Assembly (NCBI RefSeq): GCF_029637605.1
Contig: NZ_CP121261.1
Coordinates: forward strand, 6,262,001-6,326,000
Direction: 5' to 3'
Source: Achromobacter spanius
Lineage (GTDB): Bacteria; Pseudomonadota; Gammaproteobacteria; Burkholderiales; Burkholderiaceae_B
Length of the DNA: 64,000 nt
In this document: positions 25,989-37,850 of the stretch, one piece after another
Layout of the letters: each line of letters starts with the position of its first letter
How positions within the stretch are numbered: the first letter of the stretch is position 1
Notes under the pieces: model-generated
What the model was told of the DNA's origin: nothing
The model's input: only the letters and a program-made list of their open reading frames with translations
The model's database searches: none
Translations under genes and position numbers: made by a program

Positions 25989-27176
25989 ATGAGGAAGTTC
26001 TCTCGCATCGAGCGTTTGCCCCCGTACGTTTTCAACATTACTGGCGAGCTCAAGATGGCGGCGCGTCGGCGGGGCGAGGACATCATCGACATGTCCATGG
26101 GTAATCCGGATGGTGCAACGCCCAAGCACATCGTCGACAAGATGGTTGAGGCCACCTCGCGCCCGACCACGCACGGCTATTCGGTGTCCAAGGGCATTCC
26201 GCGTCTGCGCAAGGCTATCTGCGACTGGTATCAGCGCCGCTACGCGGTGGAATTCGACCCGGATTCCGAAGCCATCGTCACGATCGGTTCCAAAGAAGGA
26301 CTGGCGCACCTGATGCTGGCCACGCTGGATCGCGGCGACACGGTGCTGGTGCCCAACCCCAGCTACCCGATTCACATCTATGGCGCGGTGATTGCCGGCG
26401 CCAACATCCGCTCGGTGCGCATGACGCCCGGCGTCGATTTCTTCGAAGAGCTGGAACGCGCGGTGCGCGAGTCCATCCCGAAGCCCAAGATGATGGTGCT
26501 GGGCTTTCCCAGCAACCCGACCGCGCAGTGCGTGGATCTGTCGTTCTTTGAACGCGTTGTGGCGCTGGCCAAGGAACACGACATCCTGGTGGTGCATGAC
26601 CTGGCCTACGCCGACATCACCTTCGACGGCTACGTGGCGCCGTCCATCATGCAGGTGCCCGGCGCGCGCGATGTGGCCGTCGAGTTCTTCACGATGAGCA
26701 AGAGCTACAACATGGCGGGCTGGCGCATCGGCTACATGGTCGGCAACCGCGAGCTGGTCAACGCGCTGGCGCGCATCAAGAGCTATCACGACTACGGTAC
26801 GTTCACGCCGATCCAGGTGGCGTCCATCGCTGCCTTGGACGGCCCGCAGGACTGCGTGAACGAGATCGTGGCCCAGTACCAAAGCCGCCGCGACGTGCTT
26901 GCGCGCGGTCTGCACGAAGCAGGTTGGAATGTGGAAATTCCGAAGGCGTCCATGTATATCTGGGCGCAGATCCCCGAGCCCTACAAGGCGATGGGTTCTT
27001 TGGAATTTGCCAAGCGTGTCCTGTCGGATGCGAAAGTGGCCGTGTCCCCCGGGATCGGCTTCGGCGAGTATGGCGACGACTACGTACGCTTCGCTCTTAT
27101 CGAAAACGAGCAGCGCACCCGGCAAGCGGTGCGCGGCATCAAAGATATGTTCCGCAAGGACGGATTGCTGAAATGA
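25989..27176 (+). CDS. alaC: Alanine transaminase AlaC-type aminotransferase
   Basis: A 395-residue fold-type I PLP aminotransferase converting pyruvate and glutamate to alanine and 2-oxoglutarate. Features: N-terminal [47 protein letters not shown], the PLP-binding Lys in [17 protein letters not shown], and the C-terminal [15 protein letters not shown] with the carboxylate-binding Arg. ATG 25989 is the first codon of the conserved N-terminus. It overlaps hom by four bases (ATGA), so alanine and homoserine/threonine synthesis are translated together. Confidence 0.9.
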   Translation: MRKFSRIERLPPYVFNITGELKMAARRRGEDIIDMSMGNPDGATPKHIVDKMVEATSRPTTHGYSVSKGIPRLRKAICDWYQRRYAVEFDPDSEAIVTIGSKEGLAHLMLATLDRGDTVLVPNPSYPIHIYGAVIAGANIRSVRMTPGVDFFEELERAVRESIPKPKMMVLGFPSNPTAQCVDLSFFERVVALAKEHDILVVHDLAYADITFDGYVAPSIMQVPGARDVAVEFFTMSKSYNMAGWRIGYMVGNRELVNALARIKSYHDYGTFTPIQVASIAALDGPQDCVNEIVAQYQSRRDVLARGLHEAGWNVEIPKASMYIWAQIPEPYKAMGSLEFAKRVLSDAKVAVSPGIGFGEYGDDYVRFALIENEQRTRQAVRGIKDMFRKDGLLK

Positions 27177-28528
27177 ATACCCCTGAACGCTCACCCGTCG
27201 CGCAAGGCCCCGAGGGCGGCGCGATGCGTCCCATGAAGGTGGGCCTGCTTGGTCTTGGCGTGGTTGGCGGCGGCACATGGAGCGTGCTGTCGCGCAACGC
27301 GGAAGAAATCGCGCGCCGCGCCGGCCGCCGCATCGAAGTCACGCGCGCCGCCGTGCGCGACGTGGCCAAGGCGCGCGCCCGAGTGGGCGACTCGATCCTG
27401 GTTGATACCGATGTGCACGCGCTGGTGCGCGACCCGGAAATCGACATCGTCGTTGAATTGATCGGCGGCGACACGCTGGCGCTGGAATTGGTGATGGAAG
27501 CCATCGCCAACGGCAAGCATGTCGTCACCGCCAACAAGGCGCTGCTGGCCAAGCACGGCAACGAGATCTTCGCCGCCGCCTACGAGCGCGGCGTCATGGT
27601 CACGTTCGAAGCCGCGGTGGCCGGTGGCATCCCCATCATCAAGGCGATCCGCGAAGGCCTGACCGCCAACCGCATCCAGTGGGTGGCGGGCATCATCAAC
27701 GGCACCACCAACTTCATCCTGTCCGAAATGCGCTCGCGCGGGCTGCCGTTCGCCGACGTACTGGCCGAAGCCCAGCGCCTGGGCTACGCCGAAGCCGATC
27801 CCACGTTTGACGTGGAAGGCGTGGACGCTGCGCACAAGCTGACGCTGTTGGCGTCCCTGGCCTTCGGCGTGCCGGTGCAGTTTGACCGCGCCTACATCGA
27901 AGGCATTTCGCAACTGGCCGCCGAAGACATCGAGCACGCCGAACGCCTGGGCTACCGCATCAAGCTGCTGGGCGTGACCAAGCGCCGCCCCGACGGCATC
28001 GAGCTGCGCGTGCATCCGGCCCTGGTGCCGTCCGAGCGTTTGCTGGCCAATGTGGAAGGCGCGATGAACGCCGTGCTGGTCAAGGGCGACGCGGTTGGCC
28101 CCACGCTGTACTACGGCCAGGGCGCGGGCGAAGAGCCCACCGCATCCGCCGTGGTGGCCGACCTGGTCGACGTGACGCGCCTGCACACCGCCGACCCGGG
28201 CAACCGCGTGCCGCACCTGGCCTTCCAGCCGGACGCCATGTCGGACACCCCGATCCTGCCGATCGAACTCGTCAGCACCTCGTACTACCTGCGCCTGCGC
28301 GTGGACGACCAGCCGGGCGTGCTGGCGGACATTGCCCGCATTCTGGCCGACCGGTCCATTTCGATTGGTTCGATGATCCAGCAGCCCTCGCACATCGGTG
28401 GCGCCGACATCATCTTCCTGACGCACGAAGCGGTGGAAGGCAACGTCAATCAGGCCATCGAGCACATCGAATCGATGCCATTCGTGCGGTCCAAGGTCAC
28501 CCGCTTGCGCGTGGAGAACCTCACATGA
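27173..28528 (+). CDS. hom: Homoserine dehydrogenase
   Basis: Reduces aspartate semialdehyde to homoserine, the branch point to methionine and threonine. The 451-residue protein has the NAD(P) loop [14 protein letters not shown], the substrate domain ([47 protein letters not shown]) and a C-terminal ACT domain ([19 protein letters not shown]) for threonine feedback control. ATG 27173 overlaps alaC; ATG 27227 or 27236 is a possible later start nearer the conserved part. It overlaps thrC by four bases. Confidence 0.95.
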   Translation: MNTPERSPVAQGPEGGAMRPMKVGLLGLGVVGGGTWSVLSRNAEEIARRAGRRIEVTRAAVRDVAKARARVGDSILVDTDVHALVRDPEIDIVVELIGGDTLALELVMEAIANGKHVVTANKALLAKHGNEIFAAAYERGVMVTFEAAVAGGIPIIKAIREGLTANRIQWVAGIINGTTNFILSEMRSRGLPFADVLAEAQRLGYAEADPTFDVEGVDAAHKLTLLASLAFGVPVQFDRAYIEGISQLAAEDIEHAERLGYRIKLLGVTKRRPDGIELRVHPALVPSERLLANVEGAMNAVLVKGDAVGPTLYYGQGAGEEPTASAVVADLVDVTRLHTADPGNRVPHLAFQPDAMSDTPILPIELVSTSYYLRLRVDDQPGVLADIARILADRSISIGSMIQQPSHIGGADIIFLTHEAVEGNVNQAIEHIESMPFVRSKVTRLRVENLT

Positions 28529-29934
28529 AATACGTCTCGACCCGTGGCGGCATGGCCGCCCAGCCGTTCTCCGACATCCTGCTGGAAGGCCTGGCGCCCG
28601 ATGGCGGGCTGGCCGTGCCGGAGCAACTGCCGCAAGTGTCCGAGCAAACGCTGGAATCCTGGCGCGGCCTGTCGTACGCGGATCTGGCGTTCGAAGTGCT
28701 GTCGCTGTTTGCCACCGACATTCCCGCCGACGACCTGCGCCGCCTGACCCGCGCGGCCTACACGCAAGAGATCTTCAACAGCGAAGACATCGTTCCGCTG
28801 CGTCCGCTGGACGGCGGGTTGACGCTGCTGGGCCTGTCGGAAGGCCCGACGTTGGCGTTCAAGGACATGGCCATGCAGTTCCTGGGTCAGGTCTTCGAAT
28901 ACGTGCTGGCCAAGCGCGGCACCACGCTGAACATTGTGGGCGCCACGTCCGGCGATACCGGATCGGCCGCCGAATACGCCTTGCGCGGCAAGCAGGGCGT
29001 AGCGGTGTTCATGCTGTCGCCCCATGGCCGCATGAGCACCTTCCAGCGCGCGCAGATGTATTCGCTGCAAGACGAAAACATCCACAACATCGCGGTGCGT
29101 GGCGTGTTCGATGAAGCCCAGGACATCGTCAAGGCCTTGGCCAGCGACCTGGAATTCAAGACCAAGTACCGCCTGGGCGCGGTCAACTCGATCAACTGGG
29201 CGCGCATTGCCGCCCAGGTGGTGTATTACTTCCACGGCTGGTTGCGCGCCACCGACAAGCCGGGCCAACAGGTGTCGTTTGCCGTGCCGTCGGGCAACTT
29301 CGGCAACATCCTGTCGGGCCATATCGCGCGCAGCATGGGCCTGCCGGTACGCCGCCTGGTGCTGGCCACGAACGAGAACAACGTGCTGGAGGAATTCTTC
29401 CGCACGGGCGTCTATCGTCCGCGTCCGGCCGAGCAGACCTACGCTACGTCCAGCCCGTCCATGGACATCTCGCGCGCATCGAATTTCGAACGTTTCGTCT
29501 TTGATCTGGTGGGCCGCGATGCCGCCCGGGTAAAGGCCTTGTGGGCGACGCTGGCGCAGGACGGCTCGTTCGACTTGTCCGACCTGAAGCCGCAATTCGA
29601 ATCGCACTACGGATTCGTGTCGGGCCAAAGCTCGCACGAAGCCCGCTTGGCGACCATACGCGCGCTGTACGACGAGACCGGTGTGCTGGTCGATCCGCAC
29701 ACGGCGGACGGCGTTAAGGTCGCGCGCGACTTCGTCGAGCCGGGTGTGCCGATGCTGGTGCTGGAAACCGCCTTGCCGGCGAAGTTCTCCGAGACCATCG
29801 AAGAAGCCCTGGGCCGTCCGGCAACGCCGCCGGGCAACCTGGCCAATCTGGAATCGCTGCCGCAGCGCGTGGAGATCATGGACTGCACGCTGGCTGATGT
29901 GCGCCGCTTCATCGAGGCGAACGCGAAGGTCTGA
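28525..29934 (+). CDS. thrC: Threonine synthase
   Basis: Converts O-phosphohomoserine to threonine with PLP. The 469-residue length fits the long proteobacterial form. It begins [20 protein letters not shown]; the PLP Lys lies in GPTLAFKDMAMQFLGQ, the phosphate-binding loop in VGATSGDTGSAAEYAL, and PSGNFGNILSGHIARSMGLP follows. ATG 28525 overlaps the hom stop codon (ATGA). A terminator ends the alaC-hom-thrC operon. The absence of thrB here is usual in this family. Confidence 0.96.
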   Translation: MKYVSTRGGMAAQPFSDILLEGLAPDGGLAVPEQLPQVSEQTLESWRGLSYADLAFEVLSLFATDIPADDLRRLTRAAYTQEIFNSEDIVPLRPLDGGLTLLGLSEGPTLAFKDMAMQFLGQVFEYVLAKRGTTLNIVGATSGDTGSAAEYALRGKQGVAVFMLSPHGRMSTFQRAQMYSLQDENIHNIAVRGVFDEAQDIVKALASDLEFKTKYRLGAVNSINWARIAAQVVYYFHGWLRATDKPGQQVSFAVPSGNFGNILSGHIARSMGLPVRRLVLATNENNVLEEFFRTGVYRPRPAEQTYATSSPSMDISRASNFERFVFDLVGRDAARVKALWATLAQDGSFDLSDLKPQFESHYGFVSGQSSHEARLATIRALYDETGVLVDPHTADGVKVARDFVEPGVPMLVLETALPAKFSETIEEALGRPATPPGNLANLESLPQRVEIMDCTLADVRRFIEANAKV

Positions 29935-29965
29935 ACCTGTAACCGCTTGCGGTTTATGTAAGTGC

Positions 29966-30003
29966 AAAAACCCCCTGCAGGGATATCTGCAAGGGGTTTT
30001 TTA
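29966..30003 (+). terminator. Rho-independent terminator after thrC
   Basis: AACCCCCTGCAG pairs with CTGCAAGGGGTT around a GGATAT loop, with a small bulge, followed by a T run ending near 30003. Confidence 0.85.
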
Positions 30004-30117
30004 TAATGTGGGACGAGGGTATTACGTTCTTTCGCAATTTGGCCACAACCCGACACCTTATTGGGGCCAGGTTCCCGATACAGTGAATTCACCTATTCAC
30101 ACTTGGAGAACACGCCC

Positions 30118-30339
30118 ATGAACCTGAAGACCATGACGTTGGCCCTGGTGGTGACCGGAGTTGGGGTACTGGCCGGATGCTCGTCGCCCTCGGTCATTCA
30201 GCAACGGGACGGGAGCTCGACCGTGACGTCCGATGCGCCGTCTTACGATGAAGATGCCGGCATGTATGAGTACGACAAGGACGGCAAGAAGGTCAAAGTG
30301 AACAAGGACGACGTGAAGTCCATCGAAGAGGTCAAGTGA
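30118..30339 (+). CDS. YgdI/YgdR-family small lipoprotein
   Basis: A 73-residue lipoprotein with lipobox VLAG-C (Cys21) and a small SH3-like DUF903 domain: VIQQRDGSSTVTSDAPSYDE, then MYEYDKDGKKVKVNKDDVKS. The family includes E. coli YgdI and YgdR, whose role is unknown. GGAG lies nine bases before ATG 30118. Lys/Asp/Glu are unusually frequent in the C-terminal half. It is monocistronic between two terminators. Confidence 0.85.
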   Translation: MNLKTMTLALVVTGVGVLAGCSSPSVIQQRDGSSTVTSDAPSYDEDAGMYEYDKDGKKVKVNKDDVKSIEEVK

Positions 30340-30365
30340 CCGCCGTTGCGCCAGAGCCGCAATGA

Positions 30366-30398
30366 AAAAAGCCCCTTGAGCAATCAAGGGGCTTTTGC
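30366..30398. terminator. Bidirectional terminator
   Basis: AGCCCCTTGA (30370-30379), loop GCAA, TCAAGGGGCT (30384-30393), flanked by A and T runs, between convergent genes. Confidence 0.9.
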
Positions 30399-30412
30399 TT
30401 TTCAGCGTGGCA

Positions 30413-31432
30413 TTACTTCGCCGCTTCTTCCGCGTGGTAGCGGCCCACGCGCTCGACTTCGTTCTTCGAGCCCAGGATCACGCTGACGCGCTGGTGGAGC
30501 TTGTCGGGCTGGATGTCCATGATGCGCTGGACGCCGTTGATCGACGCGCCACCGGCCTGTTCAACCAGGAAGCTCATCGGGTTGGCTTCATACATCAGGC
30601 GCAGCTTGCCGGCCTTGCCGGGTTCGCGGGCGTCCCAGGGGTACATGAAGATGCCGCCGCGGGTCAGGATGCGATGCACGTCCGCCACCATCGAGGCGAT
30701 CCAGCGCATGTTGTAGTCCTTGCCCAGGGGGCCTGTGGTGCCGGCCAGGCAATCGTCGATGTAGCGCTTCACGGGCGGAGCCCAGTGGCGCATGTTCGAC
30801 ATGTTGATGGCAAATTCCTTGGTGTCTTCGGGCACGCGGATGTTGTCATGCGTCAGCACCCAGGAACCCATCTCGCGGTCCAGCGTGAAGCCCACCACGC
30901 CGTTGCCGATGGTCAGCACCAACATGGTCTGCGGGCCGTACACGGCATAGCCGGCCACGACCTGCTTGTTGCCCGGTTGCAGGAAGTCGTCTTCGCAGAC
31001 CGGGGCGCCGGACACGTTGTGCGGTGCCTGCAGCACCGAGAAGATGGTGCCGATGGAGACGTTCACGTCGATGTTGGACGAGCCGTCCAGGGGATCGAAC
31101 AACAGCAGGTATTCGCCCTTGGGGTAGCGGTTCGGAATCAAATGGATGGTTTCCATTTCTTCCGACGCCATGGCCGCCAGGTGGCCGCCCCATTCGTTGG
31201 CTTCCAGCAGGATTTCGTTGGACAGCACGTCCAGCTTCTTCTGCACTTCGCCTTGGACGTTTTCGCTTTCCAGGCTGCCCAGGACGCCGCCCAAGGCGCC
31301 CTTGCTGACCGCATGGCTGATGGCCTTGCAGGCCCGCGCGACCACTTCGATCAGCAGTCGCACTTCCGGCGCCAGGGCTTGGGCGGAGCGTTGCTGCTCC
31401 ACCAGGTATTGAGTCAGTGTTTTACGTTTCAA
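30413..31432 (-). CDS. fbp: Fructose-1,6-bisphosphatase class 1
   Basis: Gluconeogenic phosphatase, 339 residues. It begins [20 protein letters not shown] and has the metal and phosphate motif [20 protein letters not shown] with the class 1 Asp/Glu ligands, plus [13 protein letters not shown] and [19 protein letters not shown] near the C-terminus. It lies 10 bp downstream of pepN on the same strand, a probable two-gene transcript. Confidence 0.96.
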   Translation of the reverse strand: MKRKTLTQYLVEQQRSAQALAPEVRLLIEVVARACKAISHAVSKGALGGVLGSLESENVQGEVQKKLDVLSNEILLEANEWGGHLAAMASEEMETIHLIPNRYPKGEYLLLFDPLDGSSNIDVNVSIGTIFSVLQAPHNVSGAPVCEDDFLQPGNKQVVAGYAVYGPQTMLVLTIGNGVVGFTLDREMGSWVLTHDNIRVPEDTKEFAINMSNMRHWAPPVKRYIDDCLAGTTGPLGKDYNMRWIASMVADVHRILTRGGIFMYPWDAREPGKAGKLRLMYEANPMSFLVEQAGGASINGVQRIMDIQPDKLHQRVSVILGSKNEVERVGRYHAEEAAK

Positions 31433-31442
31433 GAGGGTCTCC

Positions 31443-34148
31443 CTATGCTGCGAATTCTAAAGCCTTGGATACGATTTCCTGCACGTTGCGCGACAGCCCC
31501 TCGTGGGCGCGCACCTGTTGCAGGGCGGCCTGCATGGGGGCGCGCAGGGCGGGCACAAAACGCGCCCAGTTGTCCAGCGCGCGCGCCAGCCGGGCCGCGA
31601 TTTCGGGGTTGAGTGCGTCCAGCGCCAAGACCTGCTCGGCCCAGAACGCATAGCCCGAGCCGTCCGGGTGGTGCATGCCGCGCGCGTTGTTCAGGCAGAA
31701 CTGGAAAATAAGCGCGCGGGCGCGGTTGGGATTGCGCAGCGTGAAGGCGGGGTGCGTCATGAGCTCGCGCGCGGTATGCACCGTTGTCGAGCGCGCGGCG
31801 GCCTGCAAGGCGAACCATTTGTCGACCACCAGCGGGTTGTCGCGCCACTTGTCGTAGAACGCGGCCAGCGCTTCCTGCGGGAAGTCGCCCTGGCCGTAGT
31901 TGATCAGGGCGGACAGCGCGGCCATGCTGTCGGTCATGTTGCCGGCGCGTTCGTACTGCTGCTCGGCCAGGCGCTGGGCGTCGTGCTCGCCGGCGGCCAG
32001 CAGATGGCTCAGCGCCAGGTTCTTCAGCGCGCGCATGCCGGCGGGCACGGGTGCGGGGCTGTATTCGCCCGGCGTCTGGTTCTGTTCGAAAGCCAGGCGG
32101 AACTCAGCGGCCAGTTGGCGGCCCAGTTCGGCCCGCAGGAAGTCGCGGGCCACGGCCAGCGCGGGCGGGTCCACGGCGTGCATGCGCTCGGCCAGCGTCT
32201 TCTCTGACGGCAGCGCCAACGCGCGGGCGCGGTAGGCGGCGTCGATGGCCGGGTCGGTCAGCAGTGCGCGCCAGGCGTTGATGAAGGCGGCGTCGGCATG
32301 CAGGGTGCGGCCAGCCTGGCGGGCTTCGGCCAAGGCAAGAATCTGGCGCGTAGCCAGTTCCTGACCGGCTTCCCAACGGGCGAAGGGGTTGGTGTCGTGC
32401 GCCGACAGCAGCGCCAGTTCTTCGTCGGTCCAGTCGTAGTCGACGATGACGGGGGCCGAGAAATCGCGCAGCAACGACGGCACGGGGCGCTCGTCGATGT
32501 CTTCGAACACCCATTGCTGGCTGGACGTGGTCAGCTCCAGCAGCGCGGTTTCCTGGACGGCGCCGTCATGGCGCAGGGGCAGGGAGCGGCCATCCTGGTT
32601 CAGCAGGCCGATCGCGAACGGGATGTGATACGGCGCCTTGACGTAATCGGCGCCGGCTTTTCTCTCGACGCCCACCGGCAGGCATTCCTGGGTCAAGGTG
32701 ACCGTGCAGCGGCGCGTGGCGGCGTCATGTTCAAGCTTGACGGCCACTCGCGGCGTGCCGGCCTGGCGATACCAGCGGCGGAAGACGGACAGGTCGCGGC
32801 CGGGGTGTTGGCGGACGTAGACCGATTCCATGGCGTCAACGAAGTCGTCGCAGGTGACGGCCTGCCCGTCGTGGCGGCGGAAGTACTCGTCCATGCCCGC
32901 GCGGAAACCTTCCTCGCCCAGCAGCGTGTGCTGCATGCGGATGACTTCGGCGCCTTTTTCATACACGGTTGCCGTGTAGAAGTTGCCGATTTCCTGGTAG
33001 CTCTCGGGGCGGATGGGGTGGGCCATGGGGCCGGCGTCTTCGGGGAACTGGGCGGCGCGCAGCGCCACCACGTCGTCGATGCGCTTGACCGCGCGCGCGC
33101 TGGCCGCCGCGGCGGCATCCATGTCGTGCGCCATCATGTCGGCGCTGAATTCCTGGTCGCGGAAAACCGTGAGGCCTTCCTTCAGGCTCAACTGGAACCA
33201 GTCGCGGCAGGTGACGCGGTTGCCGGTCCAGTTGTGGAAGTATTCGTGGCCGATCACGGATTCGATGCCTTCGTAATTGGCATCCGTGGCGCTGTCGGCA
33301 TCGGCCAGCACGTAGGCGGCGTTGAAGATGTTCAAGCCCTTGTTTTCCATCGCGCCCATGTTGAAGTCATGGACGGCGACGATCATGAAGCGGTCCAGAT
33401 CCAGTTCCAGGCCGAAGCGGGTTTCATCCCAGCGCAACGCGCGGACCAACGAATCCAGCGCCCATTCAGTCTTGGTTTCGGAACCTGGGTCGCTATAGAC
33501 CTGAAGCAGCACGTCGCGGCCGCTGGCCGTCTTGACGGTGGTTTCGCGGTGGGTCAGGTTGCCGGCCACCAACGCGAACAGGTAGCAGGGCTTGGGGAAT
33601 GGGTCTTCCCATTCCACCTCATTGCGGCCGTCGGGCAGTTGGCGCGAGGCCATGAGGTTGCCGTTGGACAGCAACACCGGGTATTGCGGCTGGGCGCGCA
33701 GCGTGACGCGATATCGCGACATTACGTCCGGGCGGTCGGCAAACCAGGTGATGCGGCGAAAACCCTCGGCTTCGCATTGCGTGAAGAAATTGCCGCCGGA
33801 TACGTAAAGGCCCATCAGTGTGGAATTGGCGGACGGCTTGCAGCGGCTGATGATCTCGACGGTGGCATCGGCCGGCAGCCCGTAAATGGCCAGGTTCTGC
33901 TCGGACAGGTGATAGCTGTCGGCCGTGAGCGCGGCCCCATTGACGCCTACCGACACGAGTTCCAGGTCTTCTCCATCCAGGATCAAGGCCGCGTCGGCGC
34001 TGGCGCCGGGCTTGCGTTGCACGTGCATCGTGCAGCGCACCTCGGTGGCGTCAGGCGCCAGATCGAAGGCCAAAGCGACTTCGGGAATGTCGTAGGGGTA
34101 GGGCTGGTAATCCTTGCGATAAACGGTAATGGGCGTGTCGGTGCGCAT
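31443..34148 (-). CDS. pepN: Aminopeptidase N
   Basis: A 901-residue M1-family zinc aminopeptidase of the E. coli PepN type (870 residues). The exopeptidase motif [11 protein letters not shown] lies near residue 268 and the zinc site [20 protein letters not shown] near residue 297, with the third ligand Glu in [13 protein letters not shown]. The N-terminal beta domain ([20 protein letters not shown]) and the long helical C-terminal domain are both complete. It removes N-terminal residues during peptide turnover in the cytoplasm. fbp follows directly. Confidence 0.97.
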   Translation of the reverse strand: MRTDTPITVYRKDYQPYPYDIPEVALAFDLAPDATEVRCTMHVQRKPGASADAALILDGEDLELVSVGVNGAALTADSYHLSEQNLAIYGLPADATVEIISRCKPSANSTLMGLYVSGGNFFTQCEAEGFRRITWFADRPDVMSRYRVTLRAQPQYPVLLSNGNLMASRQLPDGRNEVEWEDPFPKPCYLFALVAGNLTHRETTVKTASGRDVLLQVYSDPGSETKTEWALDSLVRALRWDETRFGLELDLDRFMIVAVHDFNMGAMENKGLNIFNAAYVLADADSATDANYEGIESVIGHEYFHNWTGNRVTCRDWFQLSLKEGLTVFRDQEFSADMMAHDMDAAAAASARAVKRIDDVVALRAAQFPEDAGPMAHPIRPESYQEIGNFYTATVYEKGAEVIRMQHTLLGEEGFRAGMDEYFRRHDGQAVTCDDFVDAMESVYVRQHPGRDLSVFRRWYRQAGTPRVAVKLEHDAATRRCTVTLTQECLPVGVERKAGADYVKAPYHIPFAIGLLNQDGRSLPLRHDGAVQETALLELTTSSQQWVFEDIDERPVPSLLRDFSAPVIVDYDWTDEELALLSAHDTNPFARWEAGQELATRQILALAEARQAGRTLHADAAFINAWRALLTDPAIDAAYRARALALPSEKTLAERMHAVDPPALAVARDFLRAELGRQLAAEFRLAFEQNQTPGEYSPAPVPAGMRALKNLALSHLLAAGEHDAQRLAEQQYERAGNMTDSMAALSALINYGQGDFPQEALAAFYDKWRDNPLVVDKWFALQAAARSTTVHTARELMTHPAFTLRNPNRARALIFQFCLNNARGMHHPDGSGYAFWAEQVLALDALNPEIAARLARALDNWARFVPALRAPMQAALQQVRAHEGLSRNVQEIVSKALEFAA

Positions 34149-34298
34149 GGAGTTGCAGTCCTGGTTGAACGAGGGGTCTATTGTAGTAGGTGGGCGCGAT
34201 GCGTCGTCTGGGGCTTGCGGGCTACGGCAAACTTTTTACGGTGGCCCCAGTCAAAGCTCAGTATGATGGCGCCGTCGTGCGCAACAGGAGTCGCAAAA

Positions 34299-34946
34299 AT
34301 GTTCCAAATGTCATCGTTCAGTGCGGGTCGTTGGGCTGGATTATTGGCTTTGGCGGGGGCGCTGACATTGACGGGTTGCGCCGCACCTTCCGTATCGGCG
34401 CGCGTCACATCATTCCAGCAATGGCCCACCGGTGTCGAAGGGCAGACATATCAGTTTGTGCCCGCGGATCCGAACCAGCTCAATAATCTGGAATACCAGT
34501 CTTATCAGGACATGGTGCGCGCCGGCATCGGTGCAACTGGCTTGGTCGAAGCGCAGCCGGGTGCCAAAGGGCGGTTTGATGTGTCATTCACTTATGGCAC
34601 CAGCCAGACGCAGGTGATGGTGCGCCGGGCCTACGATCCCTACTTCTACGGCGGGTATGGCTATGGCGGCTATGGCGGTTTTTATGGACCGCGCCCCTGG
34701 GGGCCAGGCTTCGGCTATTGGGGGCCGGACTGGGTGGATGTACCCATGGCGGTGCAACGCAACACACTCAGCTTGAAGATCCGCGATACCCAGCGCGGGG
34801 GCGCGGAGGTATATCGGTCCACCGCCTTCATACTGAGCCAGGGTGATGATTTCGTGCGCACAATGCCGTATCTGGTGCGCGCGATATTCGACAATTTCCC
34901 CGGAAATAATGGGGCCGAGCGTGAAATCGAGTTCCCGCTGAGGTAG
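34299..34946 (+). CDS. DUF4136 family lipoprotein
   Basis: A 215-residue lipoprotein with a signal peptide ending in TLTG-C (Cys27). The DUF4136 domain is visible in SARVTSFQQWPTGVEGQTYQ, LEYQSYQDMVRAGIGATGLV and FDVSFTYGTSQTQVMVR. The middle carries a Gly/Tyr/Pro-rich low-complexity loop near residues 121-145, then a beta-rich C-terminus (RNTLSLKIRDTQRGGAEVYR). The frame is open for 2 kb upstream opposite pepN, but ATG 34299, preceded by AGGAG, is the sensible start. Function unknown; probably outer-membrane anchored. Confidence 0.85.
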   Translation: MFQMSSFSAGRWAGLLALAGALTLTGCAAPSVSARVTSFQQWPTGVEGQTYQFVPADPNQLNNLEYQSYQDMVRAGIGATGLVEAQPGAKGRFDVSFTYGTSQTQVMVRRAYDPYFYGGYGYGGYGGFYGPRPWGPGFGYWGPDWVDVPMAVQRNTLSLKIRDTQRGGAEVYRSTAFILSQGDDFVRTMPYLVRAIFDNFPGNNGAEREIEFPLR

Positions 34947-34976
34947 GCGCGGGCGCGATCCTGAGCTAAGTTTCAA

Positions 34977-35019
34977 AAATAAATCGGCGCACCATTTTGG
35001 TGCGCCGATTTATTTCTTA
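34977..35019. terminator. Strong bidirectional terminator
   Basis: An 18-bp perfect stem (34977-34994 with 34998-35015) and a 3-base loop, with AAATAAAT/ATTTATTT at its base, between the convergent DUF4136 and H-NS-like genes. Confidence 0.9.
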
Positions 35020-35033
35020 CTGCAGAATAGGTT

Positions 35034-35417
35034 TTATTCTTTGATAAGAAAACTCTCGCGGGTGGCGCCGGAAGCTTCTTCAGCGGCGAGCCAGCGCGGT
35101 GCTTTGCCGCGACCGCTCCAGGTTTCGCCAGTTTGCGGATGACGGTACTTGGGTGCAACGGCGCGTTTGGGGGCGGTAGCGGGGCGGGCAGCCGCGCCAG
35201 CCTTGCGTCGCGCGCCAGGAGCCACGCGAGCGGGCTTGCCGGAGCCGTAAGCCGCAATGATTTCTTCCGGGGTAATGTCGTATTCGCGCATGGACGTGAT
35301 GATGGAGCTGATCACGGGCTTGCGGCGCTTCGTTTGAAGGACTTCCGCCTTCTTTTGAAGCTTGTTGATTTCCTTCTCGATCTTTGCTTGCAGTGCTGCG
35401 TATGTTTCTCGGGCCAT
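35034..35417 (-). CDS. H-NS family nucleoid protein (BpH3-like)
   Basis: A 127-residue H-NS/MvaT-class protein. The N-terminus (MARETYAALQAKIEKEINKL) forms a coiled coil for oligomerisation; a basic Ala/Arg/Lys linker follows; and the C-terminus has the H-NS DNA-binding motif YRHPQTGETWSGRGKAPRWL. Such proteins bind AT-rich DNA and silence acquired genes. It stands alone between a terminator and an 0.8-kb gene-free region whose near end is AT-rich, which may hold its own control sites. Confidence 0.92.
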   Translation of the reverse strand: MARETYAALQAKIEKEINKLQKKAEVLQTKRRKPVISSIITSMREYDITPEEIIAAYGSGKPARVAPGARRKAGAAARPATAPKRAVAPKYRHPQTGETWSGRGKAPRWLAAEEASGATRESFLIKE

Positions 35418-36231
35418 GGTTTATTCCTGATTATGGAACTGCTTTAATCGCCGGCGAAGTTATGTTTATTTGTTGTGCTTCGCATAATACAGAAGTTACG
35501 GCTTGACTTCTCTATTTTCGTGCTAATTACTTTGTATCAAAAGAGCCGCAAAGCCCGCGAGTATGCGGCTGGACGGGTGGCGCAAGATCTGGGAAGGATA
35601 TTCCCAAATTTGGGACGATTTGAAACAAACGTCGCGTTGGTTCGCTGGGCGGACGAAACCGCCTAACAACGCCGCTTGCAGGCCCGTGTTGTTTCAACTG
35701 GCGAGCGAATACAGGTGTATGTCAGTTCATGTCCGAAGCATTTTCGCGTGGCCCGACTTCCATTTAACGGGGCGCGCTCAGGGTCTGTTTCGCTAAGCCA
35801 TCATGCGTGATCCGAGGTTCCAAACCAGGCCCGGCAAAGGCGCACTATGCATTTTGGCATTGCTGATTTCGCGGATTGATATGGGAGCAAAACCGAACGC
35901 CTTTGGCCGCACGTGTATTTTCGGTGGTGCTTGTATGACGACCTATGACTATCCGCTTACCTTGTAGGCCAAGGGCGCCGCACGGGAACAAAACCGGATT
36001 CGGAGCCGGCAAAGTTGTTATGGCACCGAACAATATTTAGTTGTAATTGCTTAACTTGATACTCACTCTTGCGTCCCCATCTTATTGGGATGCCAATAAT
36101 GTCCGCCCGTGCCGCTACCTGATCTGGACCTGGGTGGGACGCCGGACCCCGGTCGGCGGTACGATACGGTCTTGCGCATCAATGCAAAGCGCGCGGGCTC
36201 ATGCCGCGCCGATGCCCCCTGAATAGAGCCT
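35418..36231. other. Gene-free, AT-richer region beside the H-NS-like gene
   Basis: About 0.8 kb without a credible gene. GC falls to about 35% at 35461-35520 and 40% at 36001-36060 (counted), against well over 60% around it. Open frames of 63-77 codons on the plus strand (35475-35666, 35563-35796) show no ribosome-binding site or family. It contains palindromes at 35591-35615 and a TTGACT box at 35503-35508. It may be H-NS target DNA, a decayed gene or an sRNA locus. Confidence 0.5.
35591..35615. repeat. Overlapping palindromes
   Basis: TCCCAAATTTGGGA (35602-35615) is a perfect 14-bp palindrome. GGGAA and TTCCC (35591-35605) form an inverted repeat overlapping its left arm. Together they could be alternative hairpins or a regulator site. 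Confidence 0.6.
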
Positions 36232-37692
<1,461 letters not shown>

Positions 37693-37758
37693 TTGCAAAA
37701 CGGGGCTGCCACATTCGATTAAAAACGATGTGACGGCCCCAAAAAACTGTGCTAGAGT
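37693..37758 (+). promoter_or_regulatory. Candidate promoters of the aroG leader
   Basis: Two candidates: TTGCAA (37693-37698), 18-bp spacer, GATTAA (37717-37722), giving a leader of roughly 40 bases before the leader peptide; and TGTGAC (37729-37734), 18-bp spacer, TAGAGT (37753-37758), which would make the leader peptide nearly leaderless. Neither is a strong match. Confidence 0.4.
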
Positions 37759-37766
37759 CGTTTCCC

Positions 37767-37850
37767 ATGAAATTCGCGTCCCCCGCCTTTTACTTTTATT
37801 TTTATAAGTTTCTGAAGCCGCTGGCGGAGGAAGGGACGCGCTCAATCTGA
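37767..37850 (+). CDS. Phe/Tyr-rich leader peptide of aroG
   Basis: A 27-codon ORF, too short for most gene finders. Residues 8-15 read FYFYFYKF, with another Phe at residue 3, so eight of the first 15 residues are aromatic. This is the hallmark of an attenuator leader peptide, like PheL of E. coli. It lies 120 bp upstream of a DAHP synthase, the first enzyme of aromatic amino acid synthesis, and is followed by an intrinsic terminator. The rest of the peptide (LKPLAEEGTRSI) is unremarkable. No good Shine-Dalgarno is visible, so initiation may be weak or near-leaderless. Confidence 0.8.
   Translation: MKFASPAFYFYFYKFLKPLAEEGTRSI

Noticed and set aside
35475..35796. Small plus-strand ORFs of 63 and 77 codons in the gap next to the H-NS-like gene
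   Set aside because: No ribosome-binding site, unusual composition and no recognisable relative; kept only as part of an unexplained region.
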